DNA of 6,606 nt from Mycobacterium sp. (GCA_018500005.2 JAHBAP020000065.1:1-6606); one strand, 5' to 3'; shown: positions 1 to 6,606, counted from the stretch's first letter. Notes: generated from the letters alone by a model not told the origin. Numbers and translations: made by a program.

Positions 1-3
1 TCG

Positions 4-639
4 ATGGTCGTACGTCAAGCGCGCGCAGAGGCAACTCGGCAGTCACTGATCGTGGCTGCCGTGGAACTGTTCGGCGAGGTCGGGTACGGCGACACCGACA
101 TGATCGATGTCATCGAACGGGCCAAGGCGACCAAGGGGACCTGCTACTACTATTTCCCCAGCAAGAGGTCGCTGGCGGCGGCCATCATCGAGCAGGCCAA
201 CGCCGGAATCGCGGCCGCCATGGCGCCAATCTGGGAGTCCGAGGCGCCGCCGATGCACCGCCTGATCATGGCGACCTTCCGGTTCGTCGCGGTCACGGAA
301 TCGGACCCGATCGTGCGGGTCGGCTATCAGCTTCGCCAAGCCATGAACCAGATCAGCGAGGCAGGCGCCAAGAGCTACGCCAACACCGAGTCGGTGTTCG
401 CCTCAGCCCTCAAGGGAGCCGCCGCCGACGGTCATGTCCGGCCGGAAGTCAACCCGAAAGAGGCGGCCTACACGCTCTTCACCGCGCTGGTCGGCTGCCG
501 ACTGCTGTGCGACGCGTTCGACGAGAGCCCGTTCGTTCGGCTCACCCAGGTGTGGCGGACCTTCCTGCGGTCGGTGGCGCCGGAGGATGTGATCGACGAA
601 CTGACCCGGGTCGTGCGGGCTGAGGCGAAGCGGCGCTAG
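4..639 (+). CDS. TetR/AcrR-family transcriptional regulator
   Basis: This gene encodes a probable DNA-binding repressor of 211 aa, a normal length for the family. The N-terminal helix-turn-helix domain spans about residues 8-56: helix 1 around [13 protein letters not shown], then [14 protein letters not shown], and the recognition region [12 protein letters not shown] (43-54), a typical TetR signature. The rest (about 60-205) is the all-helical ligand/dimer domain, which does not reveal the ligand. The N-terminus ([13 protein letters not shown]...) resembles actinobacterial gamma-butyrolactone-receptor (ScbR/ArpA-like) TetR proteins, but that subfamily placement is only by eye. ATG at 4 fits the usual start, but only three bases precede it, so no ribosome binding site can be judged and an upstream start is not excluded. 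It converges on arcC, and the two stops overlap in the CTAG at 636-639. Whether it controls the arc genes is unknown, since it lies at the far end of the operon from the promoter region. Confidence 0.9.
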   Translation: MVVRQARAEATRQSLIVAAVELFGEVGYGDTDMIDVIERAKATKGTCYYYFPSKRSLAAAIIEQANAGIAAAMAPIWESEAPPMHRLIMATFRFVAVTESDPIVRVGYQLRQAMNQISEAGAKSYANTESVFASALKGAAADGHVRPEVNPKEAAYTLFTALVGCRLLCDAFDESPFVRLTQVWRTFLRSVAPEDVIDELTRVVRAEAKRR

Positions 640-1541
640 CTGCGGACCCGCGTACCGGCGTCGCCCGCCACGATCTTGTCGATATCGGCCAGCGACCCGA
701 TGACCGCTTCCTTACCGGTGTTCGCGGCGAATTGGCATGCCGCGGCCACCTTCGGGCCCATCGAACCGGCAGGGAGGTTCATGCCGACCACCTCGCCGAC
801 GGTGACGCTGCCGAGTTTCGTCTGCTCGGGCGTGCCCCAGCCGGTGTAGACCCCGTCGACGTCGGTGGCGATCACCAGCATGTCGACGTCCAGCTCCTCG
901 GCCAGCAGGGCGGCCGCGAGGTCCTTGTCGATGACCGCCTCCACACCGTGCAGTTTGCGGTCGCCGTCATACATCGTGGGGATCCCTCCCCCGCCGGCGC
1001 AGATCACGATGCAGCCCTGGTCGACCAGGGTGCGGATCGGCCGGATCTCGAAGATCCGCTTGGGTTTCGGGCTGGGCACCACACGGCGGAAGTGCTCGCC
1101 GTCCGGTGCGATCGACCATCCCTTGTCGGCGGCGAGTTTCTCGGCCGTCGCCTTGTCGTAGATCGGCCCGATCGGCTTGGTCGGGTTGGCGAACGCCGGG
1201 TCCTCGGGGTCGACCTCGATCATCGTGAGCAGTGTCGCGAACGGCTGCTCGAACGGAAGCAGGTTGCCCAACTCCTGTTCGATGACGTAACCGATCATTG
1301 CCTCGGTCTCGGCCCCGAGCACGTCCAATGGGTACGGGTCGACGGCCTCGTAGGCGGCGTCCTGCAAGGCCAAAAGCCCGACCTGCGGGCCGTTGCCGTG
1401 TGCGATCACGAGCTCGTTCCCCGGCGCGATGGCGGCGATGCGCTCCGCTGCCAACCGGATGTTGGCCCGCTGGTTCTCGGCCGTCATCGGCTGCCCGCGC
1501 TGCAGCAGTGCGTTGCCGCCCAACGCAATCACGATCCTCAT
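636..1541 (-). CDS. arcC: Carbamate kinase (ArcC), last gene of the ADI operon
   Basis: Cytoplasmic carbamate kinase of 301 aa. It performs the energy-yielding last step of the arginine deiminase pathway: carbamoyl phosphate + ADP gives ATP + carbamate, which decays to CO2 and ammonia. Amino-acid-kinase fold motifs are all visible: N-terminal [12 protein letters not shown] (5-16), AHGNGPQVG (47-55), the glycine loop CAGGGGIP (181-188), [11 protein letters not shown] (200-210), nucleotide-site [12 protein letters not shown] (221-232) and [10 protein letters not shown] (259-268). Length is close to the usual 300-315 aa. The ATG overlaps the arcB stop as ATGA (1538-1541). There is no clear Shine-Dalgarno sequence before it, so translation probably depends on coupling to arcB. 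The downstream end has no room for a terminator, because its TAG lies within the same CTAG as the stop of the convergent TetR gene. Function is confident from motifs plus context. Confidence 0.97.
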   Translation of the reverse strand: MRIVIALGGNALLQRGQPMTAENQRANIRLAAERIAAIAPGNELVIAHGNGPQVGLLALQDAAYEAVDPYPLDVLGAETEAMIGYVIEQELGNLLPFEQPFATLLTMIEVDPEDPAFANPTKPIGPIYDKATAEKLAADKGWSIAPDGEHFRRVVPSPKPKRIFEIRPIRTLVDQGCIVICAGGGGIPTMYDGDRKLHGVEAVIDKDLAAALLAEELDVDMLVIATDVDGVYTGWGTPEQTKLGSVTVGEVVGMNLPAGSMGPKVAAACQFAANTGKEAVIGSLADIDKIVAGDAGTRVRS

Positions 1542-2542
1542 GCGAGCGACGACACCAGGACGGCCTTAATGGTGTGCATCCGGTTTTCGGCCTGTTCGAA
1601 GCAGATGTTGGCCGGGCTCTCGAACACCTCCTCGGTGACCTCGATGCCGTTCTCCAGCTCGGGGTACTGGGCGGCGATCTGGGCGCCGACCTTGGTCGAG
1701 GAGTTGTGGAACGCGGGCAGGCAATGCATGAACTTCACCCGCGGGTTGCCCGAGGCCTTCATCAGTTTCTCGTTGACCTGGTAGGGCATCAACAGTTTGA
1801 TGCGTTCGGCCCAGCTCTCAATCGGCTCGCCCATCGACACCCAGACGTCGGTGTGGATGAAGTCCACGCCCTTGACGCCCTTCTCGACGTCATCGGTGAT
1901 GGTGATGCGGGCGCCGGATTCCTTGGCGAAGCCCTCACACAGCTTGACCAGTTCGGAGTCGGGCTGCAGTTCCTTGGGAGCCAGGATGCGGACGTCCATG
2001 CCGAGCTTGGACCCGACCAGCAGCAGCGAGTTGCCCATGTTGTTGCGGCCGTCGCCGACGAAGACGTAGGAGATCTCGTGCAGCGGCTTTGAGCAGAACT
2101 CGGTCATGGTGAGCACGTCGGCCAGCATCTGGGTCGGGTGGTACTCGTCGGTCAGGCCGTTGAAGACCGGGACACCGGCATACTTCGCCAGTTCCTCGAC
2201 CACACCCTGGCCGAAGCCGCGGTACTCGATCGCGTCGTACATCCGGCCAAGCACCCGGGCGGTGTCCTTCATGGACTCCTTGTGCCCGATCTGCGACGAG
2301 GTCGGGTCGATGTAGGTCACGTGGGCGCCCTCGTCGTAGGCCGCCACCTCGAAGGCACACCGGGTGCGGGTGGAGGTCTTCTCGAAGATCAGCGCGATGT
2401 TCTTGCCGGCCAGGCTGTTTCGCCTGCCGCCGGAGTACTTGGCGCGCTTGAGGTCCCGGGACAGGTCCAACAGGTAGAGCAGCTCGCGCTCGGTGTGATG
2501 GACCAGGCTCAGCAGGTGGCGGTTCTTGAGGTTGACGGCCAT
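1538..2542 (-). CDS. arcB: Ornithine carbamoyltransferase, catabolic (ArcB)
   Basis: Ornithine carbamoyltransferase of 334 aa, expected to act in the catabolic direction: citrulline + phosphate gives ornithine + carbamoyl phosphate. The carbamoyl-phosphate-binding STRTR lies at 57-61 within [17 protein letters not shown] is at 135-138, D232 with SMGE at 236-239 forms the ornithine-binding loop, and HCLPAFHN at 273-280 carries the catalytic Cys274. The length (334) is typical of the ArcB/E. coli-type enzymes and longer than the roughly 307-aa ArgF common in actinobacteria. The catabolic role is inferred from this length and from lying between arcA and arcC. The ATG at 2540-2542 is preceded by AAGGAG (2552-2557) at 9 nt spacing. 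It follows arcA by only 30 bp and overlaps arcC by 4 nt, so the genes are almost surely cotranscribed. The enzyme class is certain; the catabolic role is strongly supported but still inferred. Confidence 0.96.
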   Translation of the reverse strand: MAVNLKNRHLLSLVHHTERELLYLLDLSRDLKRAKYSGGRRNSLAGKNIALIFEKTSTRTRCAFEVAAYDEGAHVTYIDPTSSQIGHKESMKDTARVLGRMYDAIEYRGFGQGVVEELAKYAGVPVFNGLTDEYHPTQMLADVLTMTEFCSKPLHEISYVFVGDGRNNMGNSLLLVGSKLGMDVRILAPKELQPDSELVKLCEGFAKESGARITITDDVEKGVKGVDFIHTDVWVSMGEPIESWAERIKLLMPYQVNEKLMKASGNPRVKFMHCLPAFHNSSTKVGAQIAAQYPELENGIEVTEEVFESPANICFEQAENRMHTIKAVLVSSLA

Positions 2543-2572
2543 GGGTGTTCGCTCCTTGTCTAGGTTCGCAGA

Positions 2573-3823
2573 TCAGTAGGCGGGATCGCGCAGGATGGGG
2601 CAGGTCATACAACGGCCGCCACCGCGGCCGCGGCCCAATTCGCTGGCGTCGATGGTGATGACCTCGATGCCGGCCTTGCGCAATGCCGTGTTGGTCAGCG
2701 TATTGCGGTCGTAGCCGATCACGACGCCGGGCTCCAGGGCGACGACGTTGTTGGCGTCGTTCCACTGCTCGCGCTGGATGCCGTAGACGTCGCCAGCGGT
2801 CTCGACGACGGTGAACTTCACTCCGAGGGCGTCGCCGACGGTTTCGACCAGGCCCTTGTTCTCGACCTCGACCCGCATGCCGGACGGCGCTTTCTCATCG
2901 GGGCGCAGGCTGATGGCCTTGGCGTTGTCGATCACCGGTGCGAACGCGGTCAGGACGTCGGTGTTGCAGAACGTGAACACGGTGTCCAGGTGCATGGCAG
3001 CACGGCTGCGGGGCAGCACGGCGATGATGACCCGTTCGGCCGCACCGGCTTTGAACAAGTTCTGCGCGACCCTGGAGATCGCCTGGCGGGACGACCGCTC
3101 CCCCATACCGATGAGCACGGCGCCATTGCCGATCGGCATGACGTCGCCACCCTCGAGGCTCATTGCGCCATAATCGTGCGGCTCGCCATCGGGATCGCCG
3201 AGCCAGACGTTGTATTTCGCGCCGGCGAAGGCCGGGTGGAATTTGTAGACGCCCGTCGTCAACAGCGTCTCCTGGCGGCGTGCAGGCCAGTACATCGGGT
3301 TGAGTGTGACGCCGTCGAAGATCCACGACGAGTTGTCGCGCATGAACTGGGTGTTGGGCAGCGGCTTGATGACGAATCCGGTCTTGCTGGACTCGCCGAA
3401 GGCCGCAGTGAATGGACCGGCGACCTCCTTGGGCACCTCGTGGAACGGGATGCCGCCGATGAGCAGCTCGGCCAGTCTGTCGGCTGGCATCTCGTCGAGC
3501 CAGGGCCGTACCTCGGTGGCGATCCCGGGGCCCACCTGGTCGGGGGTGATCTTGCGATCCAGCACCCAGGAGCGGGCCTCGGCGTCAGCCATGATGTCTT
3601 CGAGCAGCTTGTCGAGCTGCAGAACCTCGACGCCGCGGTCCTCCATCTTGGCCACGAAGTCGAAGTGGTCGCGACGGGCCTGCTGTGTCCACAGCACGTC
3701 GTCGTAGAGCAGTTCGTCGGCGGTGTCGGGAGTCAGACGATCGTGGGCCAGACCCGGCGGGCACACCAGCACCCGCCGCAACTTGCCGATCTCCGACCAG
3801 ACCCCGACCTGATTGTCTGCCAC
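2573..3823 (-). CDS. arcA: Arginine deiminase (ArcA)
   Basis: Arginine deiminase of 416 aa, which hydrolyses L-arginine to citrulline and ammonia in the cytoplasm, the first step of the ADI pathway. It has the guanidino-modifying-enzyme (pentein) fold. N-terminal [18 protein letters not shown] (10-27) is typical. The catalytic set can be read directly: Asp163 in NTQFMRDN, Glu224 in LEGGD, His278 and Asp280 in MHLD, and the nucleophile Cys405 in GGGRCMTCP near the C-terminus. Positions match the characterised Pseudomonas enzyme within a few residues, so it should be active. The residue before the nucleophile is Arg404, where many ADIs have His. The start is GTG (3821-3823), supported by GGAGG at 3830-3834 with 6 nt spacing and by the N-terminal match to the family. 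It sits 46 bp downstream of the permease and 30 bp upstream of arcB, as the second gene of the operon. Confidence 0.97.
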   Translation of the reverse strand: MADNQVGVWSEIGKLRRVLVCPPGLAHDRLTPDTADELLYDDVLWTQQARRDHFDFVAKMEDRGVEVLQLDKLLEDIMADAEARSWVLDRKITPDQVGPGIATEVRPWLDEMPADRLAELLIGGIPFHEVPKEVAGPFTAAFGESSKTGFVIKPLPNTQFMRDNSSWIFDGVTLNPMYWPARRQETLLTTGVYKFHPAFAGAKYNVWLGDPDGEPHDYGAMSLEGGDVMPIGNGAVLIGMGERSSRQAISRVAQNLFKAGAAERVIIAVLPRSRAAMHLDTVFTFCNTDVLTAFAPVIDNAKAISLRPDEKAPSGMRVEVENKGLVETVGDALGVKFTVVETAGDVYGIQREQWNDANNVVALEPGVVIGYDRNTLTNTALRKAGIEVITIDASELGRGRGGGRCMTCPILRDPAY

Positions 3824-3837
3824 TGGTGTCCTCCCTT
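3824..3837 (-). promoter_or_regulatory. Ribosome binding site of arcA (GTG start)
   Basis: On the minus strand, AAGGGAGGA precedes the GTG of arcA, with the GGAGG core (3830-3834) six bases from the start codon. This strong Shine-Dalgarno match supports the GTG as the real start. Direct sequence observation; use in vivo is inferred. Confidence 0.75.
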
Positions 3838-3869
3838 TTGAGTTCGCTCGTTGTTGAGGTTGGTTCGAG

Positions 3870-5345
3870 TCAGCCGACGGAGAGATCGCCGTTCCTGATG
3901 GCGACGATCGCCCATACGGCGGCCAGTGCGACCACTCCGAAGATCACCCACTCGGCCGTGGTGAACAGCGGTAGCTTGCGCTCCTTTCGGGCCCACACGT
4001 ACAGCACAGATCCGACGAAGTAGAACAGCGCTCCGGTGAGCAGGTACTCGACGCCGCCGGCGTAGACCAGCCAGATCGCATAAACCAGGGCAACACCGCC
4101 GATGAGCATGTCGCGGGTGCGCCCCTGACCGTCGCCGTAGGTCTCCCCGCGAACGGCCAGCAGCACCTGGTAGGCCGCCGACCACAGATACGGCAACAGG
4201 ATCAGTGACGTCGCCAGCAGCACCAAGGTGGTGTAGGTGCTGTCATTGAACAACGTCCAGATCAGCATCGCCTGGATGCAGCCGTTGGTCAGCCACAGAG
4301 CGCCGGCCGGAGCGTGGTGGCTGTTCTCCTTGGCCAGGAACTCCGGCATCACGTGGTCCTGCGCGGGCAGCAGCATGATCTCCGCGCAGAGCATGATCCA
4401 GGCGATGAGCGCGCCGAGGAGCGAGACGATCACGCCGACATAGATGAAGTTCGCGCCCCAGGACCCGACCTGGTTCTTCAGCAGGGCGGCCATCGAAGGG
4501 TCGGGCAATCCGGCGATCTCCGCTTGGGCCATCAGGCCGTAGGACAGGAAGTTCACCAGCAGCAGCAGTGCGAGCACCCCGAGGAAACCGAGCACGGTGG
4601 CCCGGCCGACGTCGCTGCGACTCTTGGCCCGCTTGGAGTACACCGCAGCACCCTCGATGCCGATGAACACCCAGACGGTGATGAGCATCATGCCCTTGAC
4701 CTGGTGCATGGTGTCGCCCAGCGAGACCCCGTCGATCGAGACTGCCTTGCCCCAGATGTCGGCACTGAACAGCCCGGCCTTGAAGCCGACGGCGGCGATC
4801 ACGATGAAGGTGAGGATCGGCACGACCTTGGCGATGGTGACGATGGTGTTGACGAACGCGGCGGTCTGGGTTCCGCGCAGTGTCAGCGCGTGCAGGACCC
4901 ACAACAGGATCGACGCGCACAGGATCGCGATCTTGGTGGTGCCGCCCTCGAAAGCGGGGATGAAGTTGCCCAGCGTGGCGAACAGCAGAACCAGGTAGGC
5001 GACGTTGCCCATCCAGGCCGACACCCAGTAGCCGAACGCCGAGGTGAAGCCGATGTAGTTGCCGAAGCCGGCCTTGGCGTAGCCGTAGACGCCGCCGTCG
5101 ACCTCGGGTTTGCGTTGCGCGAGCGTCTGAAAGACGAAGGCCAGCATCAACATTCCGATACCGGTGATGATCCAGCCGATGAGCAGCGGGCCGGGGGCCG
5201 CGCTGCCGGCCATCTGCGACGGGAGCGCGAAGATACCGCTGCCGATCATCGAGCCGACCACGATCGCGGTCAGAGCCGCCAGACCTAGACCGGCTTGAGG
5301 AGCGGCCGGACCCTTGGTCGGCACCTCTACGTGGACTTCAGCCAT
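3870..5345 (-). CDS. arcD: APC-family basic amino acid antiporter, probable arginine:ornithine exchanger (ArcD role)
   Basis: Integral membrane permease of 491 aa, first gene of the ADI operon. It probably imports arginine in exchange for ornithine. It belongs to the APC superfamily (basic amino acid/polyamine antiporter, AdiC-like). TM1 carries the unwound substrate-binding signature GSMIGSGIF (31-39). TM3 has [10 protein letters not shown] (105-114), close to AdiC. TM6 has WVFIGIEGA, in which Trp225 and Glu231 align with AdiC Trp202 and Glu208. TM8 has Trp316, aligning by eye with AdiC Trp293. About 12-13 hydrophobic segments run from residue 22 to 483. The chosen ATG (5343-5345) has GGAGGA five bases upstream; an in-frame ATG 63 bp further upstream lacks such a site. 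It lies 46 bp before arcA with no terminator seen. It is an AdiC-type APC protein, not a Pseudomonas ArcD (different family), so the symbol reflects role and context. Exact substrates are inferred. Confidence 0.9.
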   Translation of the reverse strand: MAEVHVEVPTKGPAAPQAGLGLAALTAIVVGSMIGSGIFALPSQMAGSAAPGPLLIGWIITGIGMLMLAFVFQTLAQRKPEVDGGVYGYAKAGFGNYIGFTSAFGYWVSAWMGNVAYLVLLFATLGNFIPAFEGGTTKIAILCASILLWVLHALTLRGTQTAAFVNTIVTIAKVVPILTFIVIAAVGFKAGLFSADIWGKAVSIDGVSLGDTMHQVKGMMLITVWVFIGIEGAAVYSKRAKSRSDVGRATVLGFLGVLALLLLVNFLSYGLMAQAEIAGLPDPSMAALLKNQVGSWGANFIYVGVIVSLLGALIAWIMLCAEIMLLPAQDHVMPEFLAKENSHHAPAGALWLTNGCIQAMLIWTLFNDSTYTTLVLLATSLILLPYLWSAAYQVLLAVRGETYGDGQGRTRDMLIGGVALVYAIWLVYAGGVEYLLTGALFYFVGSVLYVWARKERKLPLFTTAEWVIFGVVALAAVWAIVAIRNGDLSVG

Positions 5346-5356
5346 GGCGTTCCTCC
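5346..5356 (-). promoter_or_regulatory. Ribosome binding site deciding the start of the arcD-like permease
   Basis: Minus-strand GGAGGA (5351-5356) lies 5 nt before the ATG at 5343-5345. It selects this start over the longer in-frame one, whose extra 21 residues (beginning MFGLRLVSLS) are arginine-rich, have no family match, and would cover the palindrome and putative promoter. Confidence 0.75.
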
Positions 5357-5369
5357 GGTACCGCGTGTG

Positions 5370-5384
5370 CTGTCGCTGCGACAG
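5370..5384. promoter_or_regulatory. Perfect 15-bp palindrome, candidate operator of the arcDABC operon
   Basis: CTGTCGCTGCGACAG is a perfect inverted repeat of two 7-bp arms around a single central T. It ends 24 bp before the ATG of the arcD-like gene. A minus-strand TAGTCT (5383-5388, fits TANNNT) abuts and overlaps it, so a transcript starting about 6-7 bp downstream would begin inside the palindrome. That geometry suits a repressor operator. The symmetry is observed; operator function and the binding protein (the TetR protein of this window is one candidate) are inference. In RNA the same bases could form a short hairpin. Confidence 0.45.
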
Positions 5385-5388
5385 ACTA
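5383..5388 (-). promoter_or_regulatory. Possible -10 element for the arcDABC operon
   Basis: Minus-strand TAGTCT fits the actinobacterial -10 pattern TANNNT and lies 37 bp upstream of the ATG. At 17 bp spacing the -35 position reads TCGATG, a poor match. Actinobacterial -35 elements are often weak, so this is a possibility only. Confidence 0.25.
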
Positions 5389-5438
5389 ACCAGGCGCAGC
5401 CCGAACATCGACTAATTCCCGAAATTTGTGACCTTTAC

Positions 5439-5460
5439 CGTCAAGAAATGACTTTTGACC
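5439..5460. promoter_or_regulatory. Inverted GTCAA-N10-TTGAC pair: back-to-back -35-like elements or binding site
   Basis: GTCAA (5440-5444) and TTGAC (5455-5459) are exact inverted copies with a 10-bp spacer. Read outward they give TTGACG on the minus strand and TTGACC on the plus strand, both near the -35 consensus TTGACA. Good -10 elements at 17 bp are not seen on either side. The plus-strand TATGGT (5475-5480) fits TANNNT but is only 14 bp away. A dimeric regulator site is an equal alternative. Confidence 0.3.
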
Positions 5461-5556
5461 ATCGGGCCCGGCCCTATGGTGTGTGCGTAGGCCACGTATG
5501 GCTGTGGTCGTAGTCATCGGTGTTCGCCTGATTCCACTGACGTAGAGGGCTTTCCC

Positions 5557-5592
5557 AACATTGGAGTATTGACCGAAACATTGGAGTACTGA
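5557..5592 (+). repeat. Two 16-bp direct repeats, 20-bp period, just before the second permease
   Basis: AACATTGGAGTATTGA (5557-5572) recurs as AACATTGGAGTACTGA (5577-5592), 15 of 16 identical, with starts exactly 20 bp apart (about two helical turns). The second copy ends two bases before the TTG start codon and contains the GGAG that should serve as its ribosome binding site. It may be a tandem operator that also masks translation initiation, or a small duplication of the initiation region. The repeat is observed; its role is unknown. Confidence 0.65.
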
Positions 5593-5597
5593 AATTG
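5583..5597 (+). promoter_or_regulatory. Ribosome binding site and TTG start of the second permease
   Basis: GGAG (5583-5586) lies 8 nt before TTG at 5595-5597. The in-frame stop upstream is at 5538-5540, and no ATG or GTG lies in frame between that stop and residue 27 of the protein. Residue 27 already sits in the first membrane segment, so TTG is the best start. Confidence 0.65.
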
Positions 5598-6587
5598 GCC
5601 ACCCCCAATACCTCAGCCGGCGCCGCAGACGTCCACGCAGACAAGAAGGTCAGTGTCGGCACCCTGACCGCGATGGTGGTCGGCTCGATCGTGGGCTCCG
5701 GGGTTTTCGTGCTTCCACGCCGGTTCGGAACCGAGACCGGAGTGCTGGGGGCGCTGATCGCCTGGACGATCGCCGGAACCGGGATGTTCATGCTCGCTCT
5801 GGTGTTCAAGTCGCTGGCGGTACGCAAGCCCGATCTCAACGCCGGTATCTTCGCCTACGCCAAGGCCGGCTTCGGCGATTACGTCGGATTCAACGCAGCC
5901 TTCGGCTATTGGGCATCGGCGGTGGCCGGCACGGTCTCCTACTGGGTGCTGACCATGTCGACGCTCGGAACGATCTTCCCGGCCTTGGGCCGCGGGGAGA
6001 CGGTGTTGGCGATAGCGCTATCCAGCGTCGGAGTATGGACCTTCCACTTCCTGGTCCTGCGCGGTGTGCACTCCGCGGCAGCCATCAACCGGATCGTCAC
6101 GATCGCCAAGATGGTGCCGATCCTGGTGTTCATCATCGTCGGACTGGTCATGTTCAAGGCCGGGGTCTTCGCCGACAATTTCTGGGGTGGCGGCGATCAA
6201 TCGTTCTCCGCGATCTTCGAGCAGGCCAAAGGGACCATGCTCATCACGGTCTTCGTATTCCTCGGCATCGAAGGCGCCAGCGTCTACTCGCGGTACGCGC
6301 GCGAACGCGAAGATATCGGCAAGGCGACGGTCCTGGGTTTACTGTCGGTGTTGTCGGTCTTCATGCTGGTGACGATGGTGTCCTACGGGGCGATGCCACA
6401 GTCCGATCTGGCGGCGGCGGCTCCGCCGTCGATGGCCGCGGTGTTCGAGTCGATGGTCGGCAATTGGGGTGAGATCTTCATCAAGTTCGGTGTGGTGATC
6501 TCGGTTCTCGGCGCGTATCTGGCCTGGACGCTGATGGCATGCGAGGTTCTCTACGTGCCGGCGACCACCGGGGACATGCCTGAATTC
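5595..6587 (+). CDS. Second APC-family basic amino acid permease, partial (3' end missing)
   Basis: Integral membrane antiporter-like protein, a paralog of the divergent arcD-like permease and identical at roughly half the aligned positions by eye over its whole visible length. With the TTG start, 331 native residues are present. The paralog has 491, so about 150 C-terminal residues (TM9 onward) are missing. TM1 signature GSIVGSGVF is at 30-38. AYAKAGFGDYVGFNAAFGYW (TM2-TM3 region) is at 87-106, the TM6 motif FVFLGIEGA at 220-228 with Glu226, and TM8 Trp311. Position 220 is Phe where the paralog (Trp225) and AdiC (Trp202) have the arginine-stacking Trp, so substrate preference may differ. The reading frame runs without a stop into the 19-base adapter starting at 6588; the last codons (LSLIHI) are artefactual, although the first Leu may coincide with a native one (paralog: MPEFLA). 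It is probably a basic amino acid/ornithine or polyamine exchanger; the substrate is unknown. Confidence 0.88.
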
Positions 6588-6606
6588 CTGTCTCTTATAC
6601 ACATCT
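6588..6606 (+). other. Tn5 mosaic-end / Nextera adapter remnant (sequencing artefact)
   Basis: The last 19 bases, CTGTCTCTTATACACATCT, are exactly the reverse complement of the 19-bp Tn5 mosaic end used in transposase-based library preparation. They sit at the very end of the sequence and break the alignment of the permease with its paralog immediately after PEF. On the minus strand they encode the known artefactual MYKRQ start. This is untrimmed adapter, not a transposon in the genome. Confidence 0.97.

Larger units (their letters stand above)
5346..5594. other. Divergent intergenic control region between two APC permeases
   Basis: These 249 bp separate the start codons of two oppositely oriented permease genes, so both promoters must lie here or within the gene starts. 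No protein-coding or RNA gene is recognisable. The centre (about 5404-5460) is clearly AT-richer than the flanking genes, as expected of promoter DNA. It contains a perfect 15-bp palindrome near the minus-strand gene, an inverted GTCAA/TTGAC pair in the middle, an 8-bp GC palindrome CGGGCCCG (5463-5470), and a 16-bp direct repeat next to the plus-strand gene. Confidence 0.8.

Noticed and set aside
732..1784. A 350-codon open frame on the plus strand antisense to arcC and arcB
   Set aside because: It mirrors two genes with full motif support. The composition (many His, Asp, Arg, Gly, Gln) is typical of a shadow frame in GC-rich DNA, and there is no recognisable domain.
2543..2572. An internal promoter or terminator between arcA and arcB
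   Set aside because: The 30 bp hold only a Shine-Dalgarno sequence; no stem-loop or promoter-like hexamers were seen.
2990..3841. A 283-codon open frame on the plus strand antisense to arcA
   Set aside because: Same shadow pattern opposite a gene whose catalytic residues are all intact; no family resemblance.
4314..5288. A 324-codon open frame on the plus strand antisense to the arcD-like permease
   Set aside because: Extremely rich in His, Asp, Gln and Glu, as expected from the antisense of membrane-protein codons; no motif.
5346..5408. Longer N-terminus of the arcD-like permease from an ATG at 5406-5408
   Set aside because: It has no Shine-Dalgarno sequence, adds 21 unconserved residues, and would place the palindrome and promoter-like element inside the gene. 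The ATG at 5343-5345 has a strong GGAGGA.
5427..5442. A CRP-type site (TGTGA-N6-TCACA)
   Set aside because: Only the left half TGTGA (5427-5431) is present; the right half reads CCGTC.
5474..5839. A 121-codon minus-strand frame across the intergenic region and the second permease start
   Set aside because: It lies antisense to the conserved TM1-TM2 region of the permease; low-complexity Pro/Thr/Ser-rich shadow.
6339..6602. A minus-strand frame beginning MYKRQ
   Set aside because: The start lies in the adapter sequence and the rest is antisense to the permease. MYKRQ is a typical adapter-derived artefact.
6588..6606. A real Tn5-type transposon end
   Set aside because: Exactly the 19-bp hyperactive mosaic end at the terminal position of the sequence, with no transposon sequence; a library adapter explains it fully.

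Overview
The window looks like the end of a contig from a high-GC actinobacterium. Coding is dense, third codon positions are strongly G/C, and GTG and TTG starts are used. A Mycobacterium/Mycolicibacterium-type host is plausible, but the sequence alone does not prove it. The core is a complete arginine deiminase (ADI) operon on the minus strand in the order transporter-arcA-arcB-arcC (arcDABC order).

Layout from left to right: (1) 4-639, plus strand, a TetR-family regulator. Its stop codon overlaps the stop of arcC in a shared CTAG. (2) 636-1541, minus, arcC (carbamate kinase). (3) 1538-2542, minus, arcB (catabolic ornithine carbamoyltransferase), overlapping arcC by ATGA. (4) 2573-3823, minus, arcA (arginine deiminase, GTG start). 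(5) 3870-5345, minus, an APC-superfamily arginine/ornithine-antiporter-like permease (arcD role). (6) 5346-5594, a divergent intergenic region of 249 bp with an AT-rich core, a perfect 15-bp palindrome, an inverted GTCAA-N10-TTGAC pair and a 16-bp direct repeat of 20-bp period. (7) 5595 onward, plus, a second, paralogous APC permease with a TTG start, cut off by the end of the window.

How the genes work together: the permease would import arginine in exchange for ornithine. ArcA converts arginine to citrulline and ammonia. ArcB splits citrulline with phosphate into ornithine and carbamoyl phosphate. ArcC transfers the phosphate to ADP, giving ATP, CO2 and ammonia. The result is fermentative ATP and alkalinisation from arginine. 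The second permease is divergently placed and differs at a key substrate-stacking residue. It could be an alternative exchanger for the same pathway or carry a related substrate.

The last 19 bases (6588-6606) are exactly the Tn5 mosaic-end/Nextera adapter sequence. They are a library artefact, not genome sequence. The second permease gene is therefore truncated by the assembly, and native sequence ends at about 6587. I found no RNA genes, CRISPR arrays, insertion sequences or convincing terminators. The most interesting biology is the paralogous permease pair and its structured shared control region, not a wholly new system.
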